Assembly: GCA_963678675.1 (NCBI GenBank)
Contig: OY783192.1
Span: 1,188,001-1,252,000 of the forward strand
From: Xiphydria camelus
Lineage: Eukaryota; Arthropoda; Insecta; Hymenoptera; Xiphydriidae
Length of the DNA stretch: 64,000 nt
Direction: 5' to 3'
Below, one piece after another: positions 11,576 through 23,865 of this stretch (position 1 is the stretch's first letter; each line of letters opens with the position of its first letter). A model generated the notes under the pieces. That model was not told the origin of the DNA. It saw nothing but the letters and a program-made list of their open reading frames with translations, and did no database searches. Made by a program: the position numbers and the translations under genes.

Positions 11576-13060
11576 GTGAAGAAATATATTAGAAAGAATT
11601 ATAAACGCAAACAAAATACTATTTAACACGATTAAATTTTTCACGCGTAACTTTCAACAGAAATCAATACTCTCTCTCTGATATTTTTCAAGCTTGTCTC
11701 GCAATTGTATGAAATAATCTAACGGATAGTAAATTAAGAACTTCAAGTCACTATAAGCTTATCAAAATCTTAGTTAATGATATTGTTTGAAGACTATTTC
11801 AAGATATTGTTGATAATTACTTTATAAGGCGTTAATTTGTTTATGTTTCAAAGGTAGTAAAGTGTTGAACACATACTTATAATACATACTTATATACTTA
11901 TATTCTATCATAAATATTATAAATTTAATTTTTGCATTATCACTCTTCATGTACGTGATAGTTTGACTTCGTGGAAAAAGAGGTGATAATCGAAATAACT
12001 AAGCGGAAGCTACCCTATATTCCAATTCGTAGTGTGACTCTTTTACGTGGCCATAGGATTCAAAGAAGCGCAAGCTTCTTAAGAACTCTCGAGTCACCCG
12101 CTCTAACTCTTCCGTCCATCGGGTTCAAGAAAATCTAAAAATCAAAAATGATATTCATCTATATTCATCAGATTTTACCTCCAGTTTTAACTGAAATATA
12201 GGACAAATTAAATTGCATATCTACTTAAAATAGATGTTATAATCAATCAGAATTTCACTTGAAAATATTTGAGAAATTGGATTTGGTAGTATCCGAAGAA
12301 TACTACTAATCCAGTATATGATTGAAGGCAGTACGATCGACTTTCTCGGAAGAAAAATTGTGTCTAATGACATAGCTATACGTAAAGGATCGATCGAGGA
12401 CAAAACAATTTCCTATATCTAACCCAAACCTGGTCGAAGAATACGACACATGCTCGTCCTCCCACGCATACAAATGGGTGCCAATTACGTCAAGGTAACA
12501 TCGTAAAAAGAAGGTCCAAATAGCAGTCCCGTTAAGGGCAAATTGTACGTCGAACGCTCGCCTATTTCCGGAACATCATCAACTATTAGCAAACAACGTT
12601 AACATTGGCAATTGGTAATTGGTCCTGCTATTTTTGAAAGTCCACTATCAAGTATTCATGAAAACTGTCAAGTAAACATGAAAAGTAGTTTTAAATCATT
12701 GTTTGAGCTTTACGTCATATACTGTATACTTACTGTTACAATAAACACGTACCAAGATATCTAAAATTGGCACGGCGGGATTTCGAAAAATTTCCAACAT
12801 CGCGAATATTCCTTAACATCTTTTCCACACTCAAATTTAGACCTGCGAACTGCAGTTGTCGGTGACATTGTCACTTATTTGAATTCTGTTATCAGCAGGA
12901 AATTACGACTGTGATCATGTTTCGTCTTGGAAACAAATTATGCATTAAGATAAGACGAAGAAAGTAGTCCGCGGTTCCAAAATTTCAGTGATGAACATTT
13001 TGTCGGATTTTGCCACATATCCTCGCACGTAGGCATCTACGTCTGCGCGTCGGACGCCGG
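11576..13060. other. Intergenic, nothing recognised
   Basis: AT-rich, with short open frames only. The frame on the minus strand at 12221-12403 shows no family resemblance. The last few hundred bases lead into the promoter at 13064. Confidence 0.4.
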
Positions 13061-13063
13061 GTC

Positions 13064-13095
13064 TATAAAAGCGACGCGAGGCGTCGCGGCGCTCC
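13064..13095 (+). promoter_or_regulatory. TATA-box core promoter, plus strand
   Basis: CTATAAAAG at 13063-13071 stands in an abruptly GC-rich patch (about 13010-13120). A start near 13095 (CTCCAGAC) would lie about 30 bases downstream. A plus-strand donor follows at 13498, as expected for a non-coding first exon. The nearest plus-strand gene downstream is the kinase at 19110, whose coding exon begins directly after an acceptor. Confidence 0.5.
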
Positions 13096-13497
13096 AGACA
13101 CGAGATACGCGCATCGTCGAAAATGTGACCACGAATTACTCCCAGGATTTAACGATCTATCAAATCACATTTATTCAGTGACAATAATTCCAAGGGAAAT
13201 AATTCATCGAATGACAACTGTTCGGCAGCTCTAATGTTGCTTACGTCATTTTGCAAAAGAAAGTTCTGTCTTCTGTACTTAGTTATCTCGCTTTGTAGTG
13301 AATGTGACGAAGGATTTGGTAGCATGTAATTAACGTGAACGGTTACCCAGTGACGATGTAACTACGAAGATAAATGAACTACTTTGAGAACTAAGTGCTT
13401 TTTAGTTGGGATACACTACGAAAGTGAAGAGACAAGATTCTTCGGCCCCACATAAGTGACATTAGTGCGAGTGATTTCGCACCGTCGTATTATCGGG
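13095..13497 (+). other. Candidate 5' untranslated exon of the kinase gene
   Basis: The stretch between the TATA promoter and the donor GG|GTAAGT at 13498 carries no long open frame with family resemblance. If it is spliced to the acceptor CTTCTCCAG at 19109, the intron is 5.6 kb and the leader about 400 bases. This pairing is an inference from strand, order and the missing leader of the kinase. Confidence 0.35.
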
Positions 13498-14721
13498 GTA
13501 AGTGTTGAAATAATTTAAAGATAAAGGATTATAATTGAAGCGATATTCGAGCGATCTGTGTACCTACTTTAGCGGCTCGCAATTTTGTCTTACGACTTTG
13601 CGAACTATCGCGACATTGATCTTTCCCTTTTACTTATGTATCGTGGCAAACGTTCGAAGCTTAGTTTTTTCTTGCGACACTTTTAGTACACGTGCGGCCA
13701 ATCGTAAACATGGGAAATTGGTTCGTGTAGCTCACAGTAATATGAACACTAGTAAACTGGGAAACTAAATATAGATCCGCGCATCTAAACCCGCCGGAGT
13801 GATTCGGTCGTTAGAGTCACTGCAAAAAATAAAACCGACTACTTTCTTGGGATCGATTAAAGAGGGATCAGCAACAAAAGAACTGAGCGGATATTGACGA
13901 CTGATATTTATTGCACCCGTAAAAGGGATTGTACATTTTCATACGTATACATAAACTTGCTACGATAAATATAATAACAGCACGATCCCTGACTAGTGAC
14001 TATGCGATTCCTTAATGGTAGCATGTTAATAAGAGCTCGTATCTTCATGGCTTCATCGTTTGTAGAATTTTTTATTCGTAGGTCTCCGCCAGCTAGTATT
14101 CACTAGCGAATTCTGATTCGCCCATCGCATAACCGGAGATACACTCTTTGGCAAGCACTCCTCGTTTCTCTCTGTCATACATCCTTAGTCAGCAATTCGA
14201 CTAAAAAATAGTATGATTTTTATATGACACGAGAATTATATTTTTTTAACTTTTCCTCCATAGTCACGCGTTAGATCCCTCTCCTCTTCGCAACAAATTT
14301 ATTTATAATCATTTGGTAACTGGTTATTTTTACGTCGTCTTATTTTATACGCAGAGAACGAACGATTTTGTTTACATCCTTTTAAAAGCGATTAATGCTA
14401 CAATTCAGACTAATCAGGAACCTTTTATATCATATTAACATTAATAAAATGAACTGCAATATAAATTATTGACTACATGGTTAACCGAGAATTCTTAATC
14501 GACCATCAAATTAAAAACAATTATTAATGAAGATAACGCATGGTTAGGTCTAGCTGTTCTAACAAATTACTAGAGAGACTAATATGTTGTAACGTATACA
14601 TATATTATTTTGTTATATGATGCAATAATAATGTGTAACCGAGGATGAAAGGGTAATAGGTAATACAATATAATAGTCCGGCTTTCAGTGATTGAAAATA
14701 GGACATATATGTATGTATATA

Positions 14722-15105
14722 CAGGGTATTCTCAAACCTCTGACCCAGAGGAGAGCCCTATGTTCATTAAACAATTACGAACATAATGCAATTGATTTTA
14801 TTGAAATCCGTTAAGAATTTACAGATAAATTAATTATTAAAAAGTAATTAATATTTTGAATTTATTCGGCATTGATGACGTCATATAGAAGATAATCGCA
14901 ATTGCTATCGTTATTATAAACATTATCTTCATGAGCCTTGATATAACGTCATCAATGCCGAATAAATTCAAAATATTAATTACTTTTTAATAATTAATTT
15001 CTCCGTAAATTCTTAACGGATTTCAAAAAAATCAATTGCATTATGTCCGTAATTTTTTAATGAATATAGGGTTTTCCTCTGGGTCAGAGGTTTGAAAACA
15101 CCCGG
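14722..15105. mobile_element. Mariner/Tc1-type hairpin MITE, TA target site
   Basis: Two arms of about 165 bases are reverse complements at high identity around a short loop near 14890-14935. Ends are CAGGGTATTCTCAAACCTCT on the left and the complement of CCGGGTGTTTTCAAACCTCT on the right. TA flanks both ends (14720-14721 and 15106-15107), the target duplication of the mariner/Tc1 superfamily. There is no open frame, so movement would depend on a transposase supplied elsewhere. Confidence 0.85.
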
Positions 15106-16060
15106 TACATGACAAATTAATGAATATTAGGAAGTACTCACAATCAGTAACAAGGATGCAAGTGCTCTTTAGCGTACAATATCGATCGTTTGGAATAATT
15201 AATGAGATAAACTCAACCTATAGAAGTATTTGTGAATCACAAGGTGTTACACGATAAACTATTACCAACCCGCCCATGTTATATAATACATCAGCATTTC
15301 TTCAACTGTTCTATACGAGACATTTTTTTCCAAATTCATACATCTCTCCGATTTGTTTTCTTTCCTTTTTTGCACGTCTCTCGTTCTCGAGATTATCCAC
15401 ATGAAATGCTAAAGCAACTGAGGCCAGGGAGGGGCCGGCGGGCAGTTTTACGAACCCAAATCCTAATTTGGTATTCTAACACGCTCGCATCAAATAAGCG
15501 TGGGCGTAAACTTCGTGGGTGGCGCTAGGGTCATGCGGGGAAGGGAGAAAAAAACTTGTCTTGTGCAAATTGAGTTCGATTCGCTTCTAAAAATAGAAGT
15601 AACATCAACCCTCGCCAAACCAGGTATTCCTTAAATAATGAATGTCACACACGCGTTCATAACGTATCCCTCTGACGCGCCTTGTATCTTTATCTCGTGC
15701 GAAATATAAAATTGCATAAATACAAATTCGCGACTACAGGTCGAATAAAAGAGAATCGATAAGATGTGAAGAATTATATGCGATTAAAAAAATATCGCCA
15801 TTCAGAAAATGACTAATTATATCGAGGGGGATACAGATGTTTAGATACTGCAAAGATGTACCGAGACATTTTAATCGTTATCATTACTACTACTATTATT
15901 ACATGCTTTACTTGTACCTTTGAAAATAGGCATTTCCCTTGGAATATATCAACGTCTTGTTACCCCAATTCCGTTATAAACCACGCATTTTATTACATGC
16001 ATATTACATCAGTCCCTGCAGAATACTATGTGATGCTATACCTTCAACGCATTACATATA

Positions 16061-16273
16061 CAGGGTGTTCATGCCAAGGCTCCAAGAGTGGGTAGAGCCT
16101 TTTTCAAGTTTGCTGCATACGCGAACTAATAGTGATCTATGCACTTTGATCTTCAATTAATAGATGGCCGTAGTGATAACAGGGAAGGCTAATCGAGCCG
16201 CAAATTGATTTGTGTATGTAGCAAATTCAAAATAATCTCTACACACTTTCGGAGTCTGAAAGTAAACACCCTG
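16061..16273. mobile_element. Short MITE with CAGGGTGTT ends, TA target site
   Basis: Starts CAGGGTGTTCATGCC and ends AGTAAACACCCTG, flanked by TA on each side (16059-16060 and 16274-16275). The terminal nine bases match those of the element at 14722 almost exactly, while the interior is unrelated and not palindromic. It therefore looks like a second, smaller family mobilised through the same kind of ends. Confidence 0.7.
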
Positions 16274-17813
16274 TATATTCTGCTTGAACGTTTTCATCAG
16301 AAAGGCCGGTCCGAGAGATAATTCCCACAACAGTTTCTAGACTGCTATAATTTTACACGAGAGAATGCCATATCTGAATCGAATCTCTTCGTTACAAGTG
16401 CTCAGCTTCGCAAACTTCTTCCACTTACAAAAAGAATTTGGGTGGCTGCTGCGAATGCAGCATGGGGCGAAGCGAGGTCTGTGCTATTGATCTAGTGACT
16501 CTAAAGGTCTTGGGTTCACCCGGCCACCCTCTAAAGCCCACCCTACTGACTACCGCCACCCGCCAATCCCCAACCGGGCAGACGTAAGGTGCACTCAATA
16601 AAATCATTTTTGGCCAATCTCCAGTGGGGTCGTCTCGCGATTTTCGGTGCCAAACAGTTATCGATCCCAATTTGTTCGTCTCAAAGCAGGCGATTTGCGA
16701 TGCTCCGTAAATCTGGTTTAATGGTCTCCACGAATCGTTTACTTCTATAAATCACGAGAAGAATGGCCTTAAAAGTAAGGTCACCTGATCCTCCTCAGAA
16801 CGCACGAAAATACGGTGAATTCATCATAACGACATCTAACGAGCTCATCTGCGAAGGACCGTATTCACCCGGTTTCTTATATAGAATATACGTATACGCG
16901 TATACGTATTTATAGCTACATAATGTATACGGTACTTTTTTGCGTGTCTTACAGTCAAAGAAATTATTTATTCGTATACAAATCTAATGGAAAATTTATT
17001 TACGGCTAATCGAAATTTTGTTTCTTTATATATACATATAAGTACAACATACATATAGATTCAAAAAGTGGCTTAAATTTCTGGAAAGTGAAAAACATTG
17101 TCCCGATGGCTATGCCGCAAAAGCTTATGAAAAAAACAAGTTCGTAATGTCTGTCGCATAGCAGGGGCGTAGGAGTACACGAACTCATTCGTTTGCATTT
17201 AATAACACGTACGGTTGTCGCGCGACGTCGTTTCTCCTCCAGGAAAACTATTTCCGTCTAAGCAGAGAGTATTGCTATTTGTCCAAGCTCTATAGCAAAG
17301 TAATGGTTGGGGATTGCTTATTTCGAATTAACTTCTTTCATTGATATATCATTGTAGTAAAGCAATTAGGTTTGTTTGATACTTACCATTATCACATACT
17401 TATAGTGTTTAGAGTCGCACGAAACTCTATGTGCAACAACACGAATTCCCCTGTTGAAGCACCCGTTACCCCTTTGCACGAAAATGTGTGCAGTACCTCT
17501 GTTAAATTTTTCATCCTGTACAATGAACGCAATGGGGCCGTCCATCGATTCATCACAGTGTCAACGTTAACATCAGGGAAATGTGTGAATAAATCTATCT
17601 GCTCGAACGAACTCCTAACGTTGTACAGACCTCGCAGAAACTCTGTATATTTTCTTCTTCCGCGCGTCAGTGCGTTCCCGGAACGAAGCGTTCTCACACG
17701 CACGCACGCGGCGTTGTAGAGTAATCGATCACGACTCCCTCGCTCTATTAAACATCGTAACAGAGTTTGAGACAGGAGCAGAAGTATATATCTTACGCGT
17801 ACAGATATAATAT

Positions 17814-17966
17814 GTGGAGGTGTTTTTCAAAAAGCGTTATTTCCATTTGGCATATTTTTGCAGGAAAGCAAGAAAACTGTAGCACTACGTCATGTAGAGC
17901 ATGATGCCACCTGCACCTCAGTAGACGAAGTTTTTGGAAATAACGCTTTTTGAAAAACACCTCCAC
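17814..17966. mobile_element. 153-bp MITE with perfect 32-bp terminal inverted repeats
   Basis: The left end GTGGAGGTGTTTTTCAAAAA continues GCGTTATTTCCA, and the right end is its exact complement. The interior is about 85 bases with no coding potential. The perfect arms suggest a recent insertion or strong end conservation. Flanks are AT-rich (ATAATAT on the left, AAATAT on the right); an exact target duplication is unclear, so the superfamily is not assigned. Confidence 0.8.
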
Positions 17967-19109
17967 AAATATACCTATTCCTACTTTCTTAATTACGGAG
18001 TTACGAAAACTACGTAGAAAGTTTAAAAATCATCATTAGAAATTTATGAATACCCATTTCTATATTTCCCATATGATTGCACATATTATACTTTCATTTA
18101 AATGGTCGTTCCAATATAAAAGAGTGATAATGAAAAAATACGTAGAAACTATAGTTGCAAAATATATCCAAGGAGACATTGTGTAATAATCACTACATAA
18201 TTATATTATGGAGACATTACAGAGACGACATATCATAAACATTATAAGCCGAATAAGAACTGACGCGAGCATTTGGGGTTGACGGAAGATCGATAAGAAC
18301 AATCGGCAAGGTCGCCCTCCACGCAACTCCTCTACCGAAAAATCCTGATAAAACTGTTTAAATGTCCCCCATTGTCTCCTCGTCAGTGGAAGCGAAAGCA
18401 TATTGGGCTTGACGTTAATAAGGAAACAATTACCTAAATTCTATGGACCCTTCAACGTACTCACACTTCCAATTTAGCAATCGATGCAACTGACAGGTGA
18501 CCAAAAACAACTTGCCTTGTTAAGCTTTGATTCATAAATGCATATTAAAAATTGAAGAACGTGTTTTAAAGAATTCACAACATATTTAACTTGATTTCTA
18601 TGTATTAATACTTTCGCATAACTTAGGTACTTTATAATGAAATAAAATAATAAAGTTTTATTCTCAGAAAAGTTTTGTTATACCATTTGCAACCATAAAT
18701 CTAAAATACAAGATAAGTTAGTCTTGCGTAGAACATTACCCGAAGAGTTTTACCCTGCCCCGTAGCACCTCCGATTGTTCATAATTACGTAATAATGATA
18801 TAATACGATCGCAATCCTCTAACTGTATGTTATTGGAAGCACGGGTGCTTCGTAATCATTAATTATTCAAAGAAGTACAAATTCTCCCGTCGCTTTTATA
18901 CACACCTTTCCTAACCCATGTATTATCTTTTGTATCGTAACAAACGCTCGAAACTGATTCATTTCGATCTCAGACATTACCAAATATTCTGAATCGAGAC
19001 CCCAAGTAGCACCACACAGATCGCTCATTTCGTAATTGCCTTTATACATTTACCATACTCCCGTCGTTCGTCAATAATGTTCCATTTCTCTTCCTGTGCC
19101 CTTCTCCAG

Positions 19110-20273
19110 ATGAAGCTCCACGAGAAGAAGGAGTCGGGGATTCACAGGGTGCAAGAAATGCCCCTCGAGGAGCTGGACCTCTCGAAGGAGTACAATGTAG
19201 AAAAGACCCTTGGTGAGGGTAGCTTTGCAAAGGTTTTACTAGCGACCCACATAAGAACCCAGACGAGAGTGGTGCTGAAAGCCGTTCACCAAGAATTGAC
19301 GACAGAGAAGGACTTCTTTCGGGAATTCCACTACTCCTACCATCTGAGTCCCCATCCGAATATCCTCAGCTCGTACGCAGTGGCCTTCAAGGCGGAGAAA
19401 TGTTACATCTTTGCGCAAGAATACGCTCCCTTCGGCGACCTGTCCGGGAACGTAAAAGCGGGTGGCCTCTGTGAAGAAGTGTGCAAGAAGATCGCCGCTC
19501 AACTGGCTTCCGCCCTCGACTTCCTGCACTCGAAGCAATTGGCGCATCGAGACGTGAAACTCGAAAATGTTCTGGTCTTCACGCAGGATATGTCGAAGAT
19601 CAAGCTTTGCGACTTCGGTTGTACCAAGAAGGAAGGCACTTTAGTCAATAAGATCAGGTGTACTTGGGTACCCTTCCAACCGCCGGAGATTCACGAGGTG
19701 ATCAAGAACGAGAGGTACACCTGCAAGAGGAGCGCCGACTGCTGGCAATTCGGAATCGTCCTATTCGTCTGTCTAACCGGTAATCCACCGTGGCAAAGCG
19801 CCGACCTCATCCAGGACCCGGATTACTCTGCCTTCCAGAGGTGGCTCAAGAGACGGACCACCAAAATTCCCGCAACCTTCAGGCGGTTCACCCCGAGACT
19901 GCTGAGATACTTCAGGCGAATCTTCGAACATAAGTCGGAAAAGAGAGCGGCCGTGACGGAGATCAACAAGTACCTGAAGGACTCGTGGTGCGTGAGTAAG
20001 CTGAGCCACAGCGCTACCTCGACTTCCGTGGACGTGAGCGAGAGCCTCGCCAGGCGAGGAGACAGTCTTCTCTATCTGAATACCCTGGTCGACGACAAGA
20101 GTAACGTCGACGAGAACAAGAATAAGCTAAGAAAGCTGCTAAACAGTTACGGACTCGAAACCACGGTGGACCAGAAGGTCGTGACCAAAAGGATCTGGGA
20201 ATGGGTGATGCAGTGCGACTCCAATATCGGCGAATCCGGGTTAATCGGTGGCTTGAGTTCGGAGGCCATGTGA
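19110..20273 (+). CDS. SBK1 / meng-po family serine-threonine protein kinase
   Basis: A complete protein kinase of 387 residues on one coding exon. Visible motifs are the glycine loop GEGSFAKV (35-42), ATP-anchoring Lys in VVLKAV (K57), catalytic loop HRDVKLEN (146-153), metal-binding DFG (168-170, in KLCDFGCTKK) and the QPPE version of the APE motif (190-193). All key residues are present, so it should be active. The sequence pattern and short C-terminal lobe match the SBK family (vertebrate SBK1, Drosophila meng-po), the fly member of which is linked to CREB stability and memory; this is family knowledge, not shown here. The start ATG is the first codon after a strong acceptor (CTTCTCCAG), which favours a spliced leader; the in-frame ATG at 19077 lies in that acceptor region and was rejected. 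The last 80 residues, after the kinase core, are not recognised. Confidence 0.93.
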   Translation: MKLHEKKESGIHRVQEMPLEELDLSKEYNVEKTLGEGSFAKVLLATHIRTQTRVVLKAVHQELTTEKDFFREFHYSYHLSPHPNILSSYAVAFKAEKCYIFAQEYAPFGDLSGNVKAGGLCEEVCKKIAAQLASALDFLHSKQLAHRDVKLENVLVFTQDMSKIKLCDFGCTKKEGTLVNKIRCTWVPFQPPEIHEVIKNERYTCKRSADCWQFGIVLFVCLTGNPPWQSADLIQDPDYSAFQRWLKRRTTKIPATFRRFTPRLLRYFRRIFEHKSEKRAAVTEINKYLKDSWCVSKLSHSATSTSVDVSESLARRGDSLLYLNTLVDDKSNVDENKNKLRKLLNSYGLETTVDQKVVTKRIWEWVMQCDSNIGESGLIGGLSSEAM

Positions 20274-22950
20274 GGGATAGCTAGGTCCGCCAGTGAACCG
20301 TGCTTAAGAGCCAATCGACTCCAGCGAAAATTCAATTCAGAATTTATCCCAACGTAGCGTCGCGTAGAAGGTACGATAGTTGAGAGAGACGATATAGATG
20401 ATTCGAATCAACGTTCCATGAAAGTGAAGTAATGAAAATTGGAAAGATGGGAATAATAATCATCCGATCAGTCGGGAGCAAGTATTCTTTGAATCAACTT
20501 CCTCATTAAACCGTTGAAGTTGTTTCGAATTTTTCCAAATGAATTCCACAAGAGGCTGAATCGCGGCAAATTTTCCGTTACGTTGGACGATGAATTTTAT
20601 GTATTAAGTGATATTGTAGACGATAGAAAATCATGCGATTAGCATAGTAGAAATCTTTCTAATATTTAACAGGATGATTCGCAATGGACGTGAAAGAATG
20701 AAAGAATGAGAGACAGTAAAAGTGACAAGAGGAATCGTGATAATTTGAATGAACGCATCTTTAGTTGATACAAATGCCCCAAATCTTTTATCAAAGCAAG
20801 AGTTTTCTTCCTCAAAGAAGCAAAGCACCGAGAAAAACGTCGCTCGTTCCAAAAAGTGCTTTGAGGGTTATAGAGACAATAACATTTCCATATTTTATTT
20901 ACATAATTATAATTCATCGCGAGCAGGCTTTGCATCGTGAATTGGAGGAGTCTCATGAAGACGAGAAAAAATGGAATCTGTATTTTATATACCATAAAAT
21001 GAGGCTACTTTGTTCCTGCGGGGACTACTCTCTCTTTTGGTATAATATGAAAGAAACTTACAAACATCTGTAATTATTCTTCCCTACGGTGCAAAGTGGC
21101 CACCGCGGAGGCAAAGTAGAATCATGTTACAGTAACTTCAGCTTCTTCTCGTAGTTCGTTGATTTTTCTCCCCGACCCACAGAATAAAAAAAAAAGTACA
21201 GAAAGAAAAGAAAAACTGCGTTTAGATGTGGAATACGATATAAAGAGCCTTGTGCCGATGCTTTAGAAAAAAAAAGGTGCAGCTCTTGCCAAGACAACAA
21301 TTCGTCAGGCTAGGTCAGATGTACCTTATTAAATGTTACGTTGTAGAGGGTATCGCAAGTGTAACATACGTATTATATATATATTCTTGTAGGAGTTTAT
21401 GTATTATATGTATTAGAAGCAACAGCGATATATATATATATATATACGATGTATAATTTTACAAGAATGCGATGTACATAATTCAACACTGAAAGAGAGC
21501 GTTGACACTCGACGTTGGAACTCCAGTATTTTTTCAACAAAAAATTATTTATTTAATTTGAAATGGTAATTGAAGAGAGCGGCGCAATTTGCCATCGATT
21601 TCGATTCGAAATGACGGTAGTTTCGATTTGTACATACATACGTCACACGGCCTTATCTGCTCTGCGCGATACTCCCCGGCCTTCGACTGCCAGTCAAATC
21701 AACGCAGGGGTCGGCGAGGTAACGCGAAAAGGACAATATTGAAAAAAGAAGGTCGACGTCGAGGTTCAACACGTTACGATCAGTAGAATCCATAGAGGGT
21801 ATACATGTATATTTATTATTACGATTAAGCATAGAATGGATGTTAGATTTTCGAGGTATTAAACACCTTGGATAACCGTCCGTCGATGGTGTACATGCGT
21901 ATATGTTATACGCGAGCACGAGTATACGTACAGAGAGTTACGTAGAGCATGCGAGTCTGAAATTCACGTAATTCGTTATCACCGAGTTGAAATTTTAAAA
22001 AAAATGGTACGAACGAAAGCTCGACCGAATCGATTAGTTTTTACCCGATATCCGCGCTGCACGCGCGTTTCTACATTTGTACGTTTAGAGAATCGATCTC
22101 AGAGATACTATTTTATTTTTATGACGGAAATCCGTGAACTGTATCGCCCTAGCGATAATTGTGGACGTTACAGTACGGGCGGAGAAAAAGAGGGAGAACG
22201 CCTATTTGCGTTGACTATTATGTTTTATATATAGCGAAATAAACGTTATTATTGTACGAAAAGAAGAACCGCAGAAGTTTTGCGAGCAATCCTACCCAAT
22301 TTCCATTTCCCAACGCCGTTTGAACTTTCTCAAATTCTAGCTCCAACTCGAGAACCTCGGACGACGCAAACGGCATGAATATACCTCTTGAAAAGTATTC
22401 GAGGACGTCCCTAAATTGAATTACTTAAATTTCTCGTTTGTATGAAACCGTAATGATAAACGGCGAAAAGCCGGCTGATATAATCGCAATGCTCGCAAGT
22501 GGTACGCGACGGAGACTCACGACTCGCGACATAAAAGTTGGCCGCAAGAAAGTGGTGGGAGGCAGTGCGAGTGAGGAGAGAAGGAGAGCGAACACGACGG
22601 GTGGCCCAGGCGTTGCCATGACGACGGAGCCTAGATATCCGGGATCCGAACCCGTAACCACCCCGTACGCCCACCCACCTTCAACCCCCAGCGCCTCTCG
22701 AGAACACAGCAAAACTGCTTCTCGATCAGGTAGTTTCCGCATCCCCTCCCTCTATGTCTATTCCTAGTCCTATATCTATAGGTACGTTTAGACATCACTC
22801 ACGCGTTGGGTCCGCTACACATTCGTCGCGTCGAGTGGACACGCTCATTACGCGAAGCTTCTCTGAGGCTTTTCGTCGGCAACCTTGAAGATTTGAGGGA
22901 AGAGCTCCCTCTTGACCTTTTCGTTTCTAAAGCGCTGGTGGGTATGTTCA
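20274..22950. other. Kinase 3' region and intergenic DNA
   Basis: The first several hundred bases probably form the 3' untranslated region of the kinase. A candidate AATAAA lies at 21183-21188 inside an A-run. An (AT) microsatellite occurs at about 21429-21446. From about 22460 the DNA turns CpG-rich, with overlapping open frames on both strands that look like composition effects. Confidence 0.4.
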
Positions 22951-22954
22951 TTAA

Positions 22955-23375
22955 CCCTGTATCTGGCATACCCCAAAAACCTTTAGAAAAGTTCTGAAAC
23001 TTAGTATAATTGCTAAATATAGCATATCATCGGTGATATGACAATACCTTCTATCTGACATTATTTTATGGTGCAGATAGGAGGTATTGTCATATCACCG
23101 ACGATATATAACATAGGGTAAAGTGGGGTGAGATGGCCAAGGAAGTTGGCCCTTCGTTTCTATTACTTTCCGTTTCGACGAAGGGCCAACTATCTCACCC
23201 CACTTTACCCCAATATAAATTCTAAAAGCCACTGACTTGATGAAAAAGGTGATTTTGAATTAGTAGCTCCCAGACAAAGCAACGCGTTACCAGTTTAAGT
23301 CCTTTATTTAGAGATAAGTGAAAAATAAGTGTTTGAAATCTATGTTGCGCGTAGGCTACAATACCAGATACAGGG
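22955..23375. mobile_element. PiggyBac-like MITE flanked by TTAA, with two internal palindromes
   Basis: Ends are CCCTGTATCTGG and its exact complement, flanked by TTAA on both sides (22951-22954 and 23376-23379), the hallmark of piggyBac insertion. Inside lie two adjacent hairpins: about 23018-23108 (arms TATCATCGGTGATATGACAATACC) and about 23118-23213 (arms GGGTAAAGTGGGGTGAGATGG). No transposase frame is present. The two hairpins may be older elements nested in it or structural parts of the element. Confidence 0.75.
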
Positions 23376-23733
23376 TTAAAGAAGGGTCGCAGTTTTGGTG
23401 TACAAATGAAAGTGGGATATTTTTAACGTTCGGCTGGAAGAAAACGTAAAAGTACGGGATAATATAATATTTTACGAACTCCTGAGCACATTGTTCGTTA
23501 AAAATGATTGTTTTACCATTGAAACTTCTCGCGACAGGTAGCGGCTGTAGACGTTGCAACTATCTAAATACGTAAAGAACAAAGGATTGATTTCCTGGAA
23601 ATTCCGAGGATCGATAGTTGACGCTGCTGCCGAACAAAAGTCTGAAAGAGTTCATAAAATGAACTTGTGCGATCGGACAATCAAATAAACTGTAAAAGTA
23701 ATCAGCGAACGTCGCCTACATCGTGCAATACTG

Positions 23734-23865
23734 AAGCTAGCAGCCGGTGGCGGGCCGCCAGTAGATACGGCTCGTCGTACGTCCGCCGTTTTACCGGGAA
23801 CTGTACGGCGATCGACACATAACGGATCGTACCTACTGCCTATGATAACTCCGGCTGTTGACTTC
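23734..23865. repeat. Palindromic dispersed repeat, copy 1
   Basis: The left arm CTAGCAGCCGG...CAGTAGATACGG is an imperfect complement of the right arm CGTACCTACTG...CCGGCTGTTG. The core TACGTCCGCCGTTTTACCGG recurs in reverse orientation at 33007-33095. This is a short non-coding repeat family without a recognisable class. Confidence 0.6.

Larger units (their letters stand above)
13498..19109. other. Gene-free stretch (possible kinase leader intron) holding three MITEs
   Basis: No recognisable coding exon. It contains inverted-repeat elements at 14722-15105, 16061-16273 and 17814-17966. A short stretch near 16430-16600 has a tRNA-like internal motif (GGGTTCACCC) that may be a worn SINE, but this is too weak to call. 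The rest is AT-rich, apart from a CpG-richer patch near 17640-17720. Confidence 0.4.

Noticed and set aside
16425..16670. SINE-like stretch with GGGTTCACCC
   Set aside because: No box A at the right distance and no clear ends.
17392..17703. 103-codon minus-strand frame with a 115-codon frame opposite
   Set aside because: Both strands are open, with no motif of reverse transcriptase, transposase or any cellular family.
18867..19049. Minus-strand 60-codon frame
   Set aside because: A segment (MNQFRAFVTIQKIIHGLGK) faintly recalls checkpoint clamp proteins, but there is no splice support and no further matching exon nearby.
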